Positions 26,659-33,160 of a stretch of 64,000 bases of DNA are shown one piece after another; position 1 is the stretch's first letter, and each line of letters begins with the position of its first letter. The notes under the pieces were generated by a model, which saw only the letters and a program-made list of their open reading frames with translations, searched no databases and was not told where the DNA came from. Source of the stretch: CAYXGZ01 sp964464755. GTDB lineage: Bacteria > Planctomycetota > MHYJ01 > JACPRB01. The translations under genes and the position numbers were made by a program. The stretch covers positions 20,716 through 84,715 of the forward strand of contig CAYXGZ010000006.1 in NCBI GenBank assembly GCA_964464755.1, given 5' to 3'.

Positions 26659-26745
26659 ATGACGTCGATCCGCTCCGCCTCCCCCGCTCCCGCGGGGGAC
26701 GCTGCCGGAGCGCGAGGGTCGGATCCGAGGGGGATGCACCGGTGA
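26659..26745 (+). CDS. 28-codon leader ORF overlapping pyrG start
   Basis: The ATG at 26659 lies 8 nt after a -10-like element and opens a 28-residue basic, Ser/Ala/Pro/Gly-rich frame. Its TGA (26743-26745) overlaps the GTG start of pyrG by two bases (GTGA). The same overlap style couples other genes here. The frame contains a strong hairpin (26680-26699). It could be a translated leader peptide that couples or controls pyrG translation. It could equally be a chance frame in an ordinary 5' leader; the peptide has no recognisable domain. Confidence 0.4.
   Translation: MTSIRSASPAPAGDAAGARGSDPRGMHR
26680..26699 (+). promoter_or_regulatory. Hairpin in pyrG leader, possible attenuator or RBS switch
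   Basis: TCCCCCGC (26680-26687) pairs perfectly with GCGGGGGA (26692-26699) over a 4-nt loop. The left arm TCCCCC could instead pair with GGGGGA at 26729-26734, which includes the pyrG ribosome site, so the two pairings exclude each other. There is no U-run, so it is not an intrinsic terminator. Confidence 0.4.
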
Positions 26746-28385
26746 CCAAGCACATCTTCGTGACGGGCGGCGTCGTCAGCTCGCTCGGCAAGGGCCTGAC
26801 CAGCGCCAGCATCGGCCAGATCCTCGAGAGCATGGGGCTCCGGATCGCGATGCAGAAGTTCGATCCGTACGTCAACGTCGACCCGGGGACCATGAACCCC
26901 TACCAGCACGGCGAGGTCTACGTCACCAACGACGGGCTGGAGGGCGACCTCGACCTGGGCCACTACGAGCGCTACACGAACGCCGTCATCAACCACCACT
27001 CGAACTACACGACCGGCCGCATCTACTCGAGCGTCATCGCCAAGGAGCGCCGCGGCCAGTACCTCGGCCAGACCGTCCAGGTCATCCCCCACATCACGAA
27101 CGAGATCAAGGACGCGGCCCACCGCATCGAGGGCCCCGAGATCGACGTCGCGATCACCGAGGTCGGCGGAACCGTCGGCGACATCGAGAGCCTCCCCTTC
27201 CTCGAGGCCGCGCGGCAGTTCACGCTCGACGTCGGGCGCGAGAACGTCATGTACATCCACCTGACGCTCATCCCGTACCTGCGCTCCAGCCACGAGATCA
27301 AGACGAAGCCGACCCAGCAGAGCGTCTCGAAGCTCCGCGAGATCGGCATCGTGCCCGACCTGCTCATCTGCCGCACCGAGGTCCCGATCTCCGACGACGT
27401 GAAGGCGAAGATCTCGCTCTTCTGCAACGTCCCCAAGGAGGCGGTCATCGACGAGAAGGACGTGGACTTCTCCATCTACGAGATCCCGGTGATGCTCGCC
27501 GACCAGGGCGTGCCCCAGCTCCTCTGCAAGCGCCTCGGCCTGCCGGACCGCAAGCCCGACCTCTCGCGCTGGATCCAGATGCTCGACCAGGTGAAGCACC
27601 CCGAGCGCGAGGTGACGATCGCGATCGTCGGGAAGTACCTCGAGCTCCAGGACGCCTACAAGTCGATTTACGAGTCCCTGCAGCACGCGGGGATCGCGAA
27701 CCGCACCAAGGTCGTCGTCAAGAAGGTCCCGGCCGAGGACGTCGAGAAGGTCGGGATGGAGCCGTTCGCCCAGGGTGTCGGCGGCATCCTCGTGCCCGGC
27801 GGCTTCGGCGGCCGCGGCATCGAGGGGAAGATCCGCGCCGCGAAGTACGCCCGCGAGAAGGGCCTCCCCTACTTCGGGCTCTGCCTCGGCATGCAGATCG
27901 CCGTGATCGAGTTCGCGCGCAACGTCGTCGGCCTCGCGAAGGCCAACAGCGCCGAGTTCGACGAGTCGACGCCGGACCCGGTCGTGCACGTCATGGAGAA
28001 CCAGAAGTCGCTCGCCGACAAGGGCGGCACGATGCGCCTCGGGGCCTACCCCTGCCGCGTCGAGGCCGGGACGCGCTCCGACGCCGCGTACCAGGCGCCG
28101 ATCGTCACCGAGCGCCACCGCCACCGCTTCGAATTCAACAACGCGTACCGGAAGCGCTTCGAAGCCAAGGGCGCCCGGTTCGCCGGCATCTGCCCGACCA
28201 ACGACCTCGTCGAGATCTTCGAGATCCAGGACCACCCGTGGTTCGTCGGCGTGCAGTTCCACCCGGAGTTCCAGTCGAAGCCGACGAAATCCCACCCGCT
28301 GTTCCGCGACTTCGTGAAGGCCTGCATCGCCCACGTCCGCGACGAGGCGCCGGCCGGCAAGGAACCCCGGACCGCGTCGGTATGA
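26742..28385 (+). CDS. pyrG: CTP synthase
   Basis: A 547-residue enzyme of standard length making CTP from UTP, ATP and glutamine. The N-terminal synthase domain starts KHIFVTGGVVSSLGKG and has the conserved KFDPYVNVDPGTMNPYQHGE. The C-terminal class I glutamine amidotransferase domain has GGFGGRGIEGK, the nucleophile Cys in GLCLGMQ and the His-Glu pair in QFHPE. The GTG start follows GAGGGGG with about 8 nt spacing and overlaps the leader ORF stop. The stop overlaps the next gene's start as ATGA. Its position after kdsB, a CTP-using enzyme, is suggestive but common. Confidence 0.97.
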   Translation: MTKHIFVTGGVVSSLGKGLTSASIGQILESMGLRIAMQKFDPYVNVDPGTMNPYQHGEVYVTNDGLEGDLDLGHYERYTNAVINHHSNYTTGRIYSSVIAKERRGQYLGQTVQVIPHITNEIKDAAHRIEGPEIDVAITEVGGTVGDIESLPFLEAARQFTLDVGRENVMYIHLTLIPYLRSSHEIKTKPTQQSVSKLREIGIVPDLLICRTEVPISDDVKAKISLFCNVPKEAVIDEKDVDFSIYEIPVMLADQGVPQLLCKRLGLPDRKPDLSRWIQMLDQVKHPEREVTIAIVGKYLELQDAYKSIYESLQHAGIANRTKVVVKKVPAEDVEKVGMEPFAQGVGGILVPGGFGGRGIEGKIRAAKYAREKGLPYFGLCLGMQIAVIEFARNVVGLAKANSAEFDESTPDPVVHVMENQKSLADKGGTMRLGAYPCRVEAGTRSDAAYQAPIVTERHRHRFEFNNAYRKRFEAKGARFAGICPTNDLVEIFEIQDHPWFVGVQFHPEFQSKPTKSHPLFRDFVKACIAHVRDEAPAGKEPRTASV

Positions 28386-28657
28386 CCGGGACGCCGGAGC
28401 TCCCGCCCGCGTCCGTCGAGGCCCTCGCCTCCCTGCTCGGCTCCCAGGCCCTCTACGCGCTCGGGCTCATCCCCGGCGACGACGGCAAGTCCCCGGCCCC
28501 CAACCTCCCCCAGGCGAAGTGGCTCATCGACCTCGTCGCCGTGCTCGAGGAGAAGACGAAGGGGAACCTCACGGCGGCGGAGTCGGAGCAGTTCACGCGG
28601 ATCCTGCACGACCTCCGCATGGGCTACGTCGCGGCGACGAAGCGTCAGAGCGGGTAG
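28382..28657 (+). CDS. DUF1844 family protein
   Basis: A 91-residue small protein translated from an ATG that overlaps the pyrG stop (ATGA). The pattern LASLLGSQALYALGLIP, NLPQAKWLIDLVAVLEEKTK and LHDLRMGYV matches DUF1844, a helical family of unknown function often found next to housekeeping genes in planctomycetes and deltaproteobacteria. No signal or membrane segment. It is cotranscribed and translationally coupled with pyrG. The last 13 bp overlap the end of the converging hydrolase gene. Confidence 0.85.
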   Translation: MTGTPELPPASVEALASLLGSQALYALGLIPGDDGKSPAPNLPQAKWLIDLVAVLEEKTKGNLTAAESEQFTRILHDLRMGYVAATKRQSG

Positions 28658-29607
28658 CGTTCGCCCTCGCGGGCGACGCGGAAGCCGCGGAGCTCCAGCG
28701 CCTCGCGCGCCGGCCCGTCCACGATCAGCGGGTTCGAGTGGTTCAGGTGGATGAAGCGGACCCGCCCCGCCCAGCGGCCGAGCCGCGCCTCGCTCTCCCC
28801 CGCCAGCGGGTGCGGCACCCTCGAGGCGTCGCGGTGGCCGAGCTCGTCGGTCGACATGAAGGTGCAGTCGAGGAACGCGAGGTCGCAGGACTCCACGTGG
28901 TCCTCGATGCGGCCCGGCGATCTCGGATCCGCGTCCCACTTCTCCCACTTGTCGATGTCGGGGATGAAGATCGCCGTGCGGCGCGGGCCGCGGATGCGGT
29001 AGCCGACCGTGTCGGTGAACTCGTCGCGGTGCGGGACGAGGAAGGACGACACCGTGACGCCGTCGCCGAGGTCGAGGACCGCGCCGGGGGCGAGCGGGCG
29101 CAGCTCGACGTGGCGGTCCTTGGCGAGCAGGCTCCAGGGACCGTTGGCGGCGAGGAAGGCCGTCATGCGCGGCGTGCCGTGGACCGGGACCGCGTCCGCG
29201 GAGAGCGTCTCCTTGCCGAGGTACATCAGGCCGGTGTAGTGGCCGATGTGGCCGTGCGTCAGGAAGATGCCGTCGACGGGCTTGCGGCGGGGACGCTCGA
29301 GGCCCGCGACGAGCGCGTGGATTTGCGCGGGCAGGTCCGGGGTCGCCTCGAAGAGGTAGGCCCGGCCGAGCGCCCGGTTCACGAGTCCGAGGCTGACGAC
29401 TTTCTCCGGGCGGCGCCGGCCCTCGCGGACGTCCGTACAGGGCGGCTTCGGGCAGCCGAGGTGCGGCATGCCGCCGTCCTGCGCGATGCCGAGGACGACG
29501 AGTTCCCAGCCGGCGGCCGGGGCCGGGGCGGGCGGGGTCGGCGCGCAGGAGACGGCCAGGGCGAGCAGCAGGGCCGCGAGGCAGGTGCGCATGGGGATCC
29601 CGATCAT
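28645..29607 (-). CDS. PqqB-like metallo-beta-lactamase-fold lipoprotein
   Basis: A 320-residue exported protein with a lipoprotein-type signal (LALLLALAVSC with the lipobox Cys near residue 21). The body matches the PqqB branch of the metallo-beta-lactamase fold: VLGIAQDGGMPHLGC at the start, the metal motif THGHIGHYTGL (His-x-His-x-x-His form modified: the Asp of HxHxDH is Gly) and a C-terminal HLNHSNP. It could be a hydrolase on the outer side of the inner membrane; PQQ biosynthesis is unlikely given the lipoprotein signal and absence of other pqq genes. The ATG at 29607 overlaps the aldo/keto reductase stop as ATGA; an internal ATG at 29592 is an alternative start. Confidence 0.85.
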   Translation of the reverse strand: MIGIPMRTCLAALLLALAVSCAPTPPAPAPAAGWELVVLGIAQDGGMPHLGCPKPPCTDVREGRRRPEKVVSLGLVNRALGRAYLFEATPDLPAQIHALVAGLERPRRKPVDGIFLTHGHIGHYTGLMYLGKETLSADAVPVHGTPRMTAFLAANGPWSLLAKDRHVELRPLAPGAVLDLGDGVTVSSFLVPHRDEFTDTVGYRIRGPRRTAIFIPDIDKWEKWDADPRSPGRIEDHVESCDLAFLDCTFMSTDELGHRDASRVPHPLAGESEARLGRWAGRVRFIHLNHSNPLIVDGPAREALELRGFRVAREGERYPL

Positions 29608-30554
29608 ACGGCGTGGTGGAGCGGCGCGGCGCTCGCGATCGCCTCGGCCTCGGCGAGGATCGCGGTCGGCAGCGCCGGCAGCGCCGTGGTCTCCTCGAGC
29701 TGGACGGGCGCGGTCGCGCCGACGATGACGCTGGTCACCTCGGGACGGCGCAGGCACCAGGCGAGGGCGAGCTGGCCCGCGGTGCAGCCCGCGCGCGCGG
29801 CGAGGTCGACCCAGCGGCGCACGACGGCCTCGAAGTCCGGCTTGAGGTAGGCGAGGACGAAGCGGTTGTTCTTCTCGTCGGCGGCGCGGGATCCGGCGGG
29901 CCGGCCCGCGAGGTACTTCCCCGTGAGGACGCCCTGGGCGAGCGGGCTCCAGACGACGACGCCGAGGCCCTCGGCGGCGCAGGCGGCGAGCACGCCGTTC
30001 TCGATGTTGCGCTCGAAGACGTTGTAGGGCGGCTGGTCGACGACGGGCTTGTAGCGGCGGGCGGTGGCGCACGCGGCGCGGATCTGTTCCGGGGTCCAGC
30101 ACGAGACGCCCCAGTGGTGGACGAGGCCGCGGGCGACGAGGTCCTCCATCGCGGTCACGGTCTCCTCGAGCGGGACCTCGGGGTCGTAGCGATGGCAGTA
30201 GTAGAGGTCGACGTACGGCGTCTTCAGGCGCTCGAGGGAGGCGGCGCAGGACTCGAGGACGTGCTTGCGGGAGAGGCCGCGGTCGTTGGGGCCGGGGCCG
30301 GTGGGCCAGTAGACCTTGGAGGCGAGGACGACGGAGGAGCGGCGGACGCCGTCGAGGGCGGCGCCGAGGGCGCGCTCGCAGGCGCCCTGCGCGTAGGCGT
30401 CGGCGGTGTCGAGGTGGTTGACGCCGAGGTCGAGCGCGCGGCGGACGACGGCGCGGGTGCGGTCCTCGTCGACGGCGCCGCCGTAGGTGAGCCAGCCGCC
30501 GAGGGAGACGCGGCTGATGCGGAGGCCGGTGCGGCCCAGGGCGCGATAGTCCAT
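29604..30554 (-). CDS. Aldo/keto reductase (Kv-beta-like AKR)
   Basis: A 316-residue NADPH-dependent oxidoreductase with a TIM-barrel fold. YRALGRTGLRISRVSLGGW opens the protein and the active-site Asp and Tyr appear in LDTADAYAQGACERALG. The catalytic Lys is in VLASKVYW and the His in YYCHRYD. The C-terminal part has the NADPH-binding VIVGA. The track of this frame extends far upstream, but the ATG at 30554 matches the family N-terminus and is preceded by TACAAT at 8 nt. Cotranscribed with the PqqB-like lipoprotein gene. Substrate unknown. Confidence 0.9.
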   Translation of the reverse strand: MDYRALGRTGLRISRVSLGGWLTYGGAVDEDRTRAVVRRALDLGVNHLDTADAYAQGACERALGAALDGVRRSSVVLASKVYWPTGPGPNDRGLSRKHVLESCAASLERLKTPYVDLYYCHRYDPEVPLEETVTAMEDLVARGLVHHWGVSCWTPEQIRAACATARRYKPVVDQPPYNVFERNIENGVLAACAAEGLGVVVWSPLAQGVLTGKYLAGRPAGSRAADEKNNRFVLAYLKPDFEAVVRRWVDLAARAGCTAGQLALAWCLRRPEVTSVIVGATAPVQLEETTALPALPTAILAEAEAIASAAPLHHAV

Positions 30555-30562
30555 CGGCGGAG

Positions 30563-30568
30563 ATTGTA
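30563..30568 (-). promoter_or_regulatory. -10 element of aldo/keto reductase, leaderless
   Basis: On the minus strand TACAAT lies 8 nt before the ATG, with no ribosome site. Same spacing as at 1410 and 22182. Confidence 0.5.
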
Positions 30569-30610
30569 GCGGAAGCTGCATGGGGCATGGAGCATTGGGA
30601 TTGGAGGATT

Positions 30611-30660
30611 CCGGATGCCCGATGCCGGTACCCAGATGTCGCATGCCGGATGCCGGAGAC
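30611..30660. repeat. Degenerate GATGCCGG-type intergenic repeat
   Basis: Four close variants of an (C/G)GATGCC(C/G)G core (30612-30620, 30620-30628, 30641-30649 and 30649-30657) lie between the aldo/keto reductase promoter and the RelA/SpoT gene. It marks the left border of the low-G+C island. The remainder of 30661-30796 shows no gene. Confidence 0.45.
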
Positions 30661-30796
30661 GGGCTGTCGAGTGCTGGAAAGGTTAGGCACCAACGATCGG
30701 AGCCCACGGATCGGCTAGAACCTCCACCGGGCGACCTTGGATTCCAATACGCTCTGATGTCAAACAAAGGTACATTCTGGCGCAGGAGGAGGACTT

Positions 30797-31831
30797 GTGG
30801 CTTGGACTGAGCGCCGGTTCACCAAGGGAGAGATCGACAGGGCTGGGGACTTGTTCCGAATTGAGCAACCTCTTGAAGACGGATTGGTCAGAGCATACGA
30901 GGTTCTTGACAATTGGCGTTCAGCTCACAGCTTCCCCCTCAATGCGATGCAGATCTGGCTTCGGCGTAACGCACGGTCCGTAAGTAAGACTGCCCTGATC
31001 GCCCAGCGTCTCAAGCGCGTTGTCTCCATCGTTTTGAAGCTACGGCGCTTCCGTGACATGAAATTATCTCGGATGCATGATCTCGGGGGCTGTCGCGCCG
31101 TGATGACGAACGTTGACGAAGTCCGAAGGGTCGAGGCGCAATTCAAGAAGTCTGAGAGCAGACACGAACTCGCAAGATGCGACGACTACATTTCGGCTCC
31201 TAAGGATGATGGCTACCGGAGCATCCACCTGGTGTACAAGTACAAGTCTCAACAAACGCCTGCCTATGACGACCAGCGTATTGAGATTCAACTGCGATCT
31301 AAGCTCCAGCACGCATGGGCAACTGCGGTCGAAACTGCGGACACCTTCAATCGGGAGAACTTGAAGGGTGGCCAAGGGTCTGAGGACTGGAAGCAGTTCT
31401 TCAGACTCGTGAGTGCGTCCTTTGCCGCATTGGAGGGCACGCCAACCGTTGCCAACACGCCGGGCGACCCTAAAGCTCTCAGGGCGGAAATCGGCGCGCT
31501 CGACTACAGCCTCGGAGCTAGTAGGGTGTTAAACGCATTCCGAGTGATGGACTACTACAAGGAGAAGCACGGGCAAGATGGAGATAGGTTCTATCTGCTG
31601 GTGCTCGACTCTGAAACGAACCGAATTGAGGTCAAGAGATACCGCAAGGACGAGCAGAAGAAAGCGACCGCGGACTACCTAACTGAAGAACGTAGGATAC
31701 GGGACAACCCCAAGGGCCAAGCGGTACTGGTGTCAGTAGACTCCTTGAGGTCTCTCAAGCGCGCCTATCCCAACTATTTCGGCGACACTACGTTCTTCCT
31801 CCAGCAATTCAAGCGCGTCATGAACTACTAG
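30797..31831 (+). CDS. RelA/SpoT-domain alarmone synthetase, possible toxSAS
   Basis: A 344-residue protein starting with GTG behind a strong AGGAGGAGG. Residues about 70-190 hold the full (p)ppGpp synthetase signature: RLKRVVSIVLKL (RxKxxxSIxxKL), HDLGGCRAVM (DLxGxR), DYISAPKDDGYRSIH (the pyrophosphate acceptor/GTP-binding Y-R-S-I-H loop) and RIEIQLRSKLQHAWA. No HD hydrolase, TGS or ACT domain is present. The C-terminal 150 residues are not recognised and could be regulatory or an inbuilt neutralising domain as in fused toxin-antitoxin alarmone synthetases. G+C is near 50%, far below neighbours. It probably modifies nucleotides as a stress or anti-phage toxin, or makes alarmone; both remain inference. 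Confidence 0.85.
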   Translation: MAWTERRFTKGEIDRAGDLFRIEQPLEDGLVRAYEVLDNWRSAHSFPLNAMQIWLRRNARSVSKTALIAQRLKRVVSIVLKLRRFRDMKLSRMHDLGGCRAVMTNVDEVRRVEAQFKKSESRHELARCDDYISAPKDDGYRSIHLVYKYKSQQTPAYDDQRIEIQLRSKLQHAWATAVETADTFNRENLKGGQGSEDWKQFFRLVSASFAALEGTPTVANTPGDPKALRAEIGALDYSLGASRVLNAFRVMDYYKEKHGQDGDRFYLLVLDSETNRIEVKRYRKDEQKKATADYLTEERRIRDNPKGQAVLVSVDSLRSLKRAYPNYFGDTTFFLQQFKRVMNY

Positions 31832-31855
31832 CTAGAAGCCGCTGATCGCACGCGC

Positions 31856-32215
31856 CTACTTCTTGACCTGCTGTATGGCGCGCTGGATCAAGGCTTCGAT
31901 CTTCGGCTGAATGCGCTCGACCAGCGCAAACTGCGTCATGTATAGGCTGAAGACGATGTGATTCCCTTCCTCCGAGTCCATGTACTTGAGTAGGGCATCC
32001 AGGTACTTGGGCCGGAACTTCTCTTCCATCACGTCGCCGTAGAGCTTGGCCAGTTCCATCGCTCCTTCGCGCGCGATTTGGCCGTGTTCGGCTTCATCGA
32101 GCTTTCCGACGAAAGCCGGAGTCGCCCGTAGCTTTGCGAACTGGCTCAACAACAAGTCTCGGTACATCTGCTCCATCCCGAGTTGCTGCATGAAGCTGGC
32201 CACGCGCGCATCCAT
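31856..32215 (-). CDS. Small cytosolic protein, DUF2059-like
   Basis: A 119-residue protein; the ATG at 32215 follows AGGGAGG with 5-nt spacing (an in-frame TTG at 32230 is an alternative). The C-terminal half (around KFRPKYLDALLKYMDSEEGN and helices after it) resembles DUF2059, a helical domain usually found in secreted proteins, but no signal peptide is present here. It converges on the RelA/SpoT gene, leaving 24 bp between stops, and begins 22 nt from the 3' end of tRNA-Arg. G+C is lower than the genome average. It could be unrelated cargo or a partner of the alarmone synthetase; they are on opposite strands, so not in an operon. Confidence 0.7.
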   Translation of the reverse strand: MDARVASFMQQLGMEQMYRDLLLSQFAKLRATPAFVGKLDEAEHGQIAREGAMELAKLYGDVMEEKFRPKYLDALLKYMDSEEGNHIVFSLYMTQFALVERIQPKIEALIQRAIQQVKK

Positions 32216-32236
32216 GTCATCCTCCCTCAAGGATCG

Positions 32237-32313
32237 TGGTACCCCCGGACGGGTTCGAACCGTCGGCCTGCGGTTTAGGAAACCGCCGCTCTATCCAATT
32301 GAGCTACGGGGGC
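32237..32313 (-). tRNA. tRNA-Arg (anticodon CCT)
   Basis: A complete cloverleaf on the minus strand, 77 nt including an encoded CCA. Acceptor stem GCCCCCG/CGGGGGT (first pair G-T), D-arm with AGCTC-A-TTGGATAGAGC, anticodon stem GCGGT/ACCGC with loop TTCCTAA giving anticodon CCT, and T-arm GACGG-TTCGAAC-CCGTC. It decodes AGG. Its 3' end faces the low-G+C island, the arrangement expected if the island entered at a tRNA site. Confidence 0.95.
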
Positions 32314-32360
32314 GCGACGGCGATTATACGAGGGCGTCACGAATCGCCGCTCCACTTCGG

Positions 32361-32388
32361 GCTAATTGCTAACTGCTGATTGCTTCCC
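32361..32388. repeat. Degenerate heptamer repeat (GCTAATT)
   Basis: Four consecutive 7-nt units, GCTAATT GCTAACT GCTGATT GCTTCCC, lie between tRNA-Arg and the MAP-like gene. This is A/T-rich compared with surroundings. It is the right-hand counterpart of the repeat at 30611-30660 around the island. The rest of 32314-32406 has nothing recognisable. Confidence 0.55.
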
Positions 32389-32406
32389 TGCTCTTCCCGC
32401 TCGCTG

Positions 32407-33156
32407 CTACCCGGCCGCGCACAGCACTTCCGGCGGCTCGCCCACGGCCACGATCGCGCCCAGGTGGACGCTGCGCACCCCCGGCTCCGCGCTCACCGTC
32501 AGGCCGCCCGCCGCCGGCTTCAGCCGCGTCGGCCGGTTCGTCGCCAGCACCTGCAGCGCCAGCACCTCGCCCGCCTGCAGCGCGTAGCGGCCCGCCAGCC
32601 GCGCCTCCACGTAGCACGGGATCCTCGGCTCCTCGTGCATCCGCCGGCCGATGCCGTGCCCGCAGTACTGCCGCACCGGTTCCGCCCCCTCCGCCTTCAG
32701 CACCCGCTCGATGCGCTCCGACAGCACCGACACGTCCGCCCCCGGCCGCGCCGCGTCCACCGCGTCCTTCAGCGCCTTCCCCGCCGTCGACACGAGCACC
32801 GCCGCCTCGCCCGGCAGCGTCCCGACCCCGTACGTGTGCGCCCAGTACGCGAAGTGCCCTTCGTCCGTGATCCCCAGCTGCAGCTTCAGCACGTCGCCCT
32901 CGGCCAGCGGGCGCGGCCCGGGCACGCCGTCGATCACCTCCTCGTTCACGGACGTGGTGATCGTCGCCGGGTAGCCCCGGTAGCCCTTGAAGGAGGACCG
33001 CACCCCGTAGGTCTCGACCAGGTCCGCCGCCAGCCGGTCCAGCGACGCGGTCGTCGCGCCCGGCTTCACGGCCCGCGCCAGGTCCCGCGCGATCTCGCGC
33101 AGCACCCAGGCCAGGTCCCGCATCCCGTCGAGCTCCTCCGGCGCGTAGACCGCCAT
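32407..33156 (-). CDS. Methionine aminopeptidase homologue lacking metal ligands (pitta-bread pseudoenzyme)
   Basis: A 249-residue protein with the whole length of type I MAP and clear family landmarks (KPGATTASLDRLAADLV, GYRGYPATITTSVNEEVIDGVP, GHGIGRRMHEEP). Against E. coli MAP the metal ligands are changed: Asp97 to Gln (KLQLGI), Asp108 to Tyr (FAYWAHT), Glu204 to Gln (LALQVLA), Glu235 to Gly (HLGAIVAV); only His171 (GHGIG) remains. His79 is Arg. It should therefore not be a working aminopeptidase but could bind peptides or another partner, as the eukaryotic Ebp1/Spt16 do. The ATG is 4 nt behind the PilZ gene stop with no ribosome site of its own, so it is coupled to PilZ. A normal map gene must lie elsewhere. 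Confidence 0.85.
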   Translation of the reverse strand: MAVYAPEELDGMRDLAWVLREIARDLARAVKPGATTASLDRLAADLVETYGVRSSFKGYRGYPATITTSVNEEVIDGVPGPRPLAEGDVLKLQLGITDEGHFAYWAHTYGVGTLPGEAAVLVSTAGKALKDAVDAARPGADVSVLSERIERVLKAEGAEPVRQYCGHGIGRRMHEEPRIPCYVEARLAGRYALQAGEVLALQVLATNRPTRLKPAAGGLTVSAEPGVRSVHLGAIVAVGEPPEVLCAAG

Positions 33157-33160
33157 GGGA

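Noticed and set aside
26681..26698. Intrinsic terminator before pyrG
   Set aside because: The hairpin is strong, but there is no U-run after it, and pyrG must be expressed; recorded as a regulatory hairpin instead.
28645..29607. PQQ biosynthesis gene pqqB
   Set aside because: The fold and N-terminal motif match PqqB, but the protein has a lipoprotein signal, an altered metal motif and no pqqACDE neighbours.
30570..32237. tRNA-derived attachment-site duplication around the island
   Set aside because: I found no copy of the tRNA 3' end (GGTTCGAACC region) at the left border near 30560-30720, and no integrase gene; true integration ends cannot be fixed.
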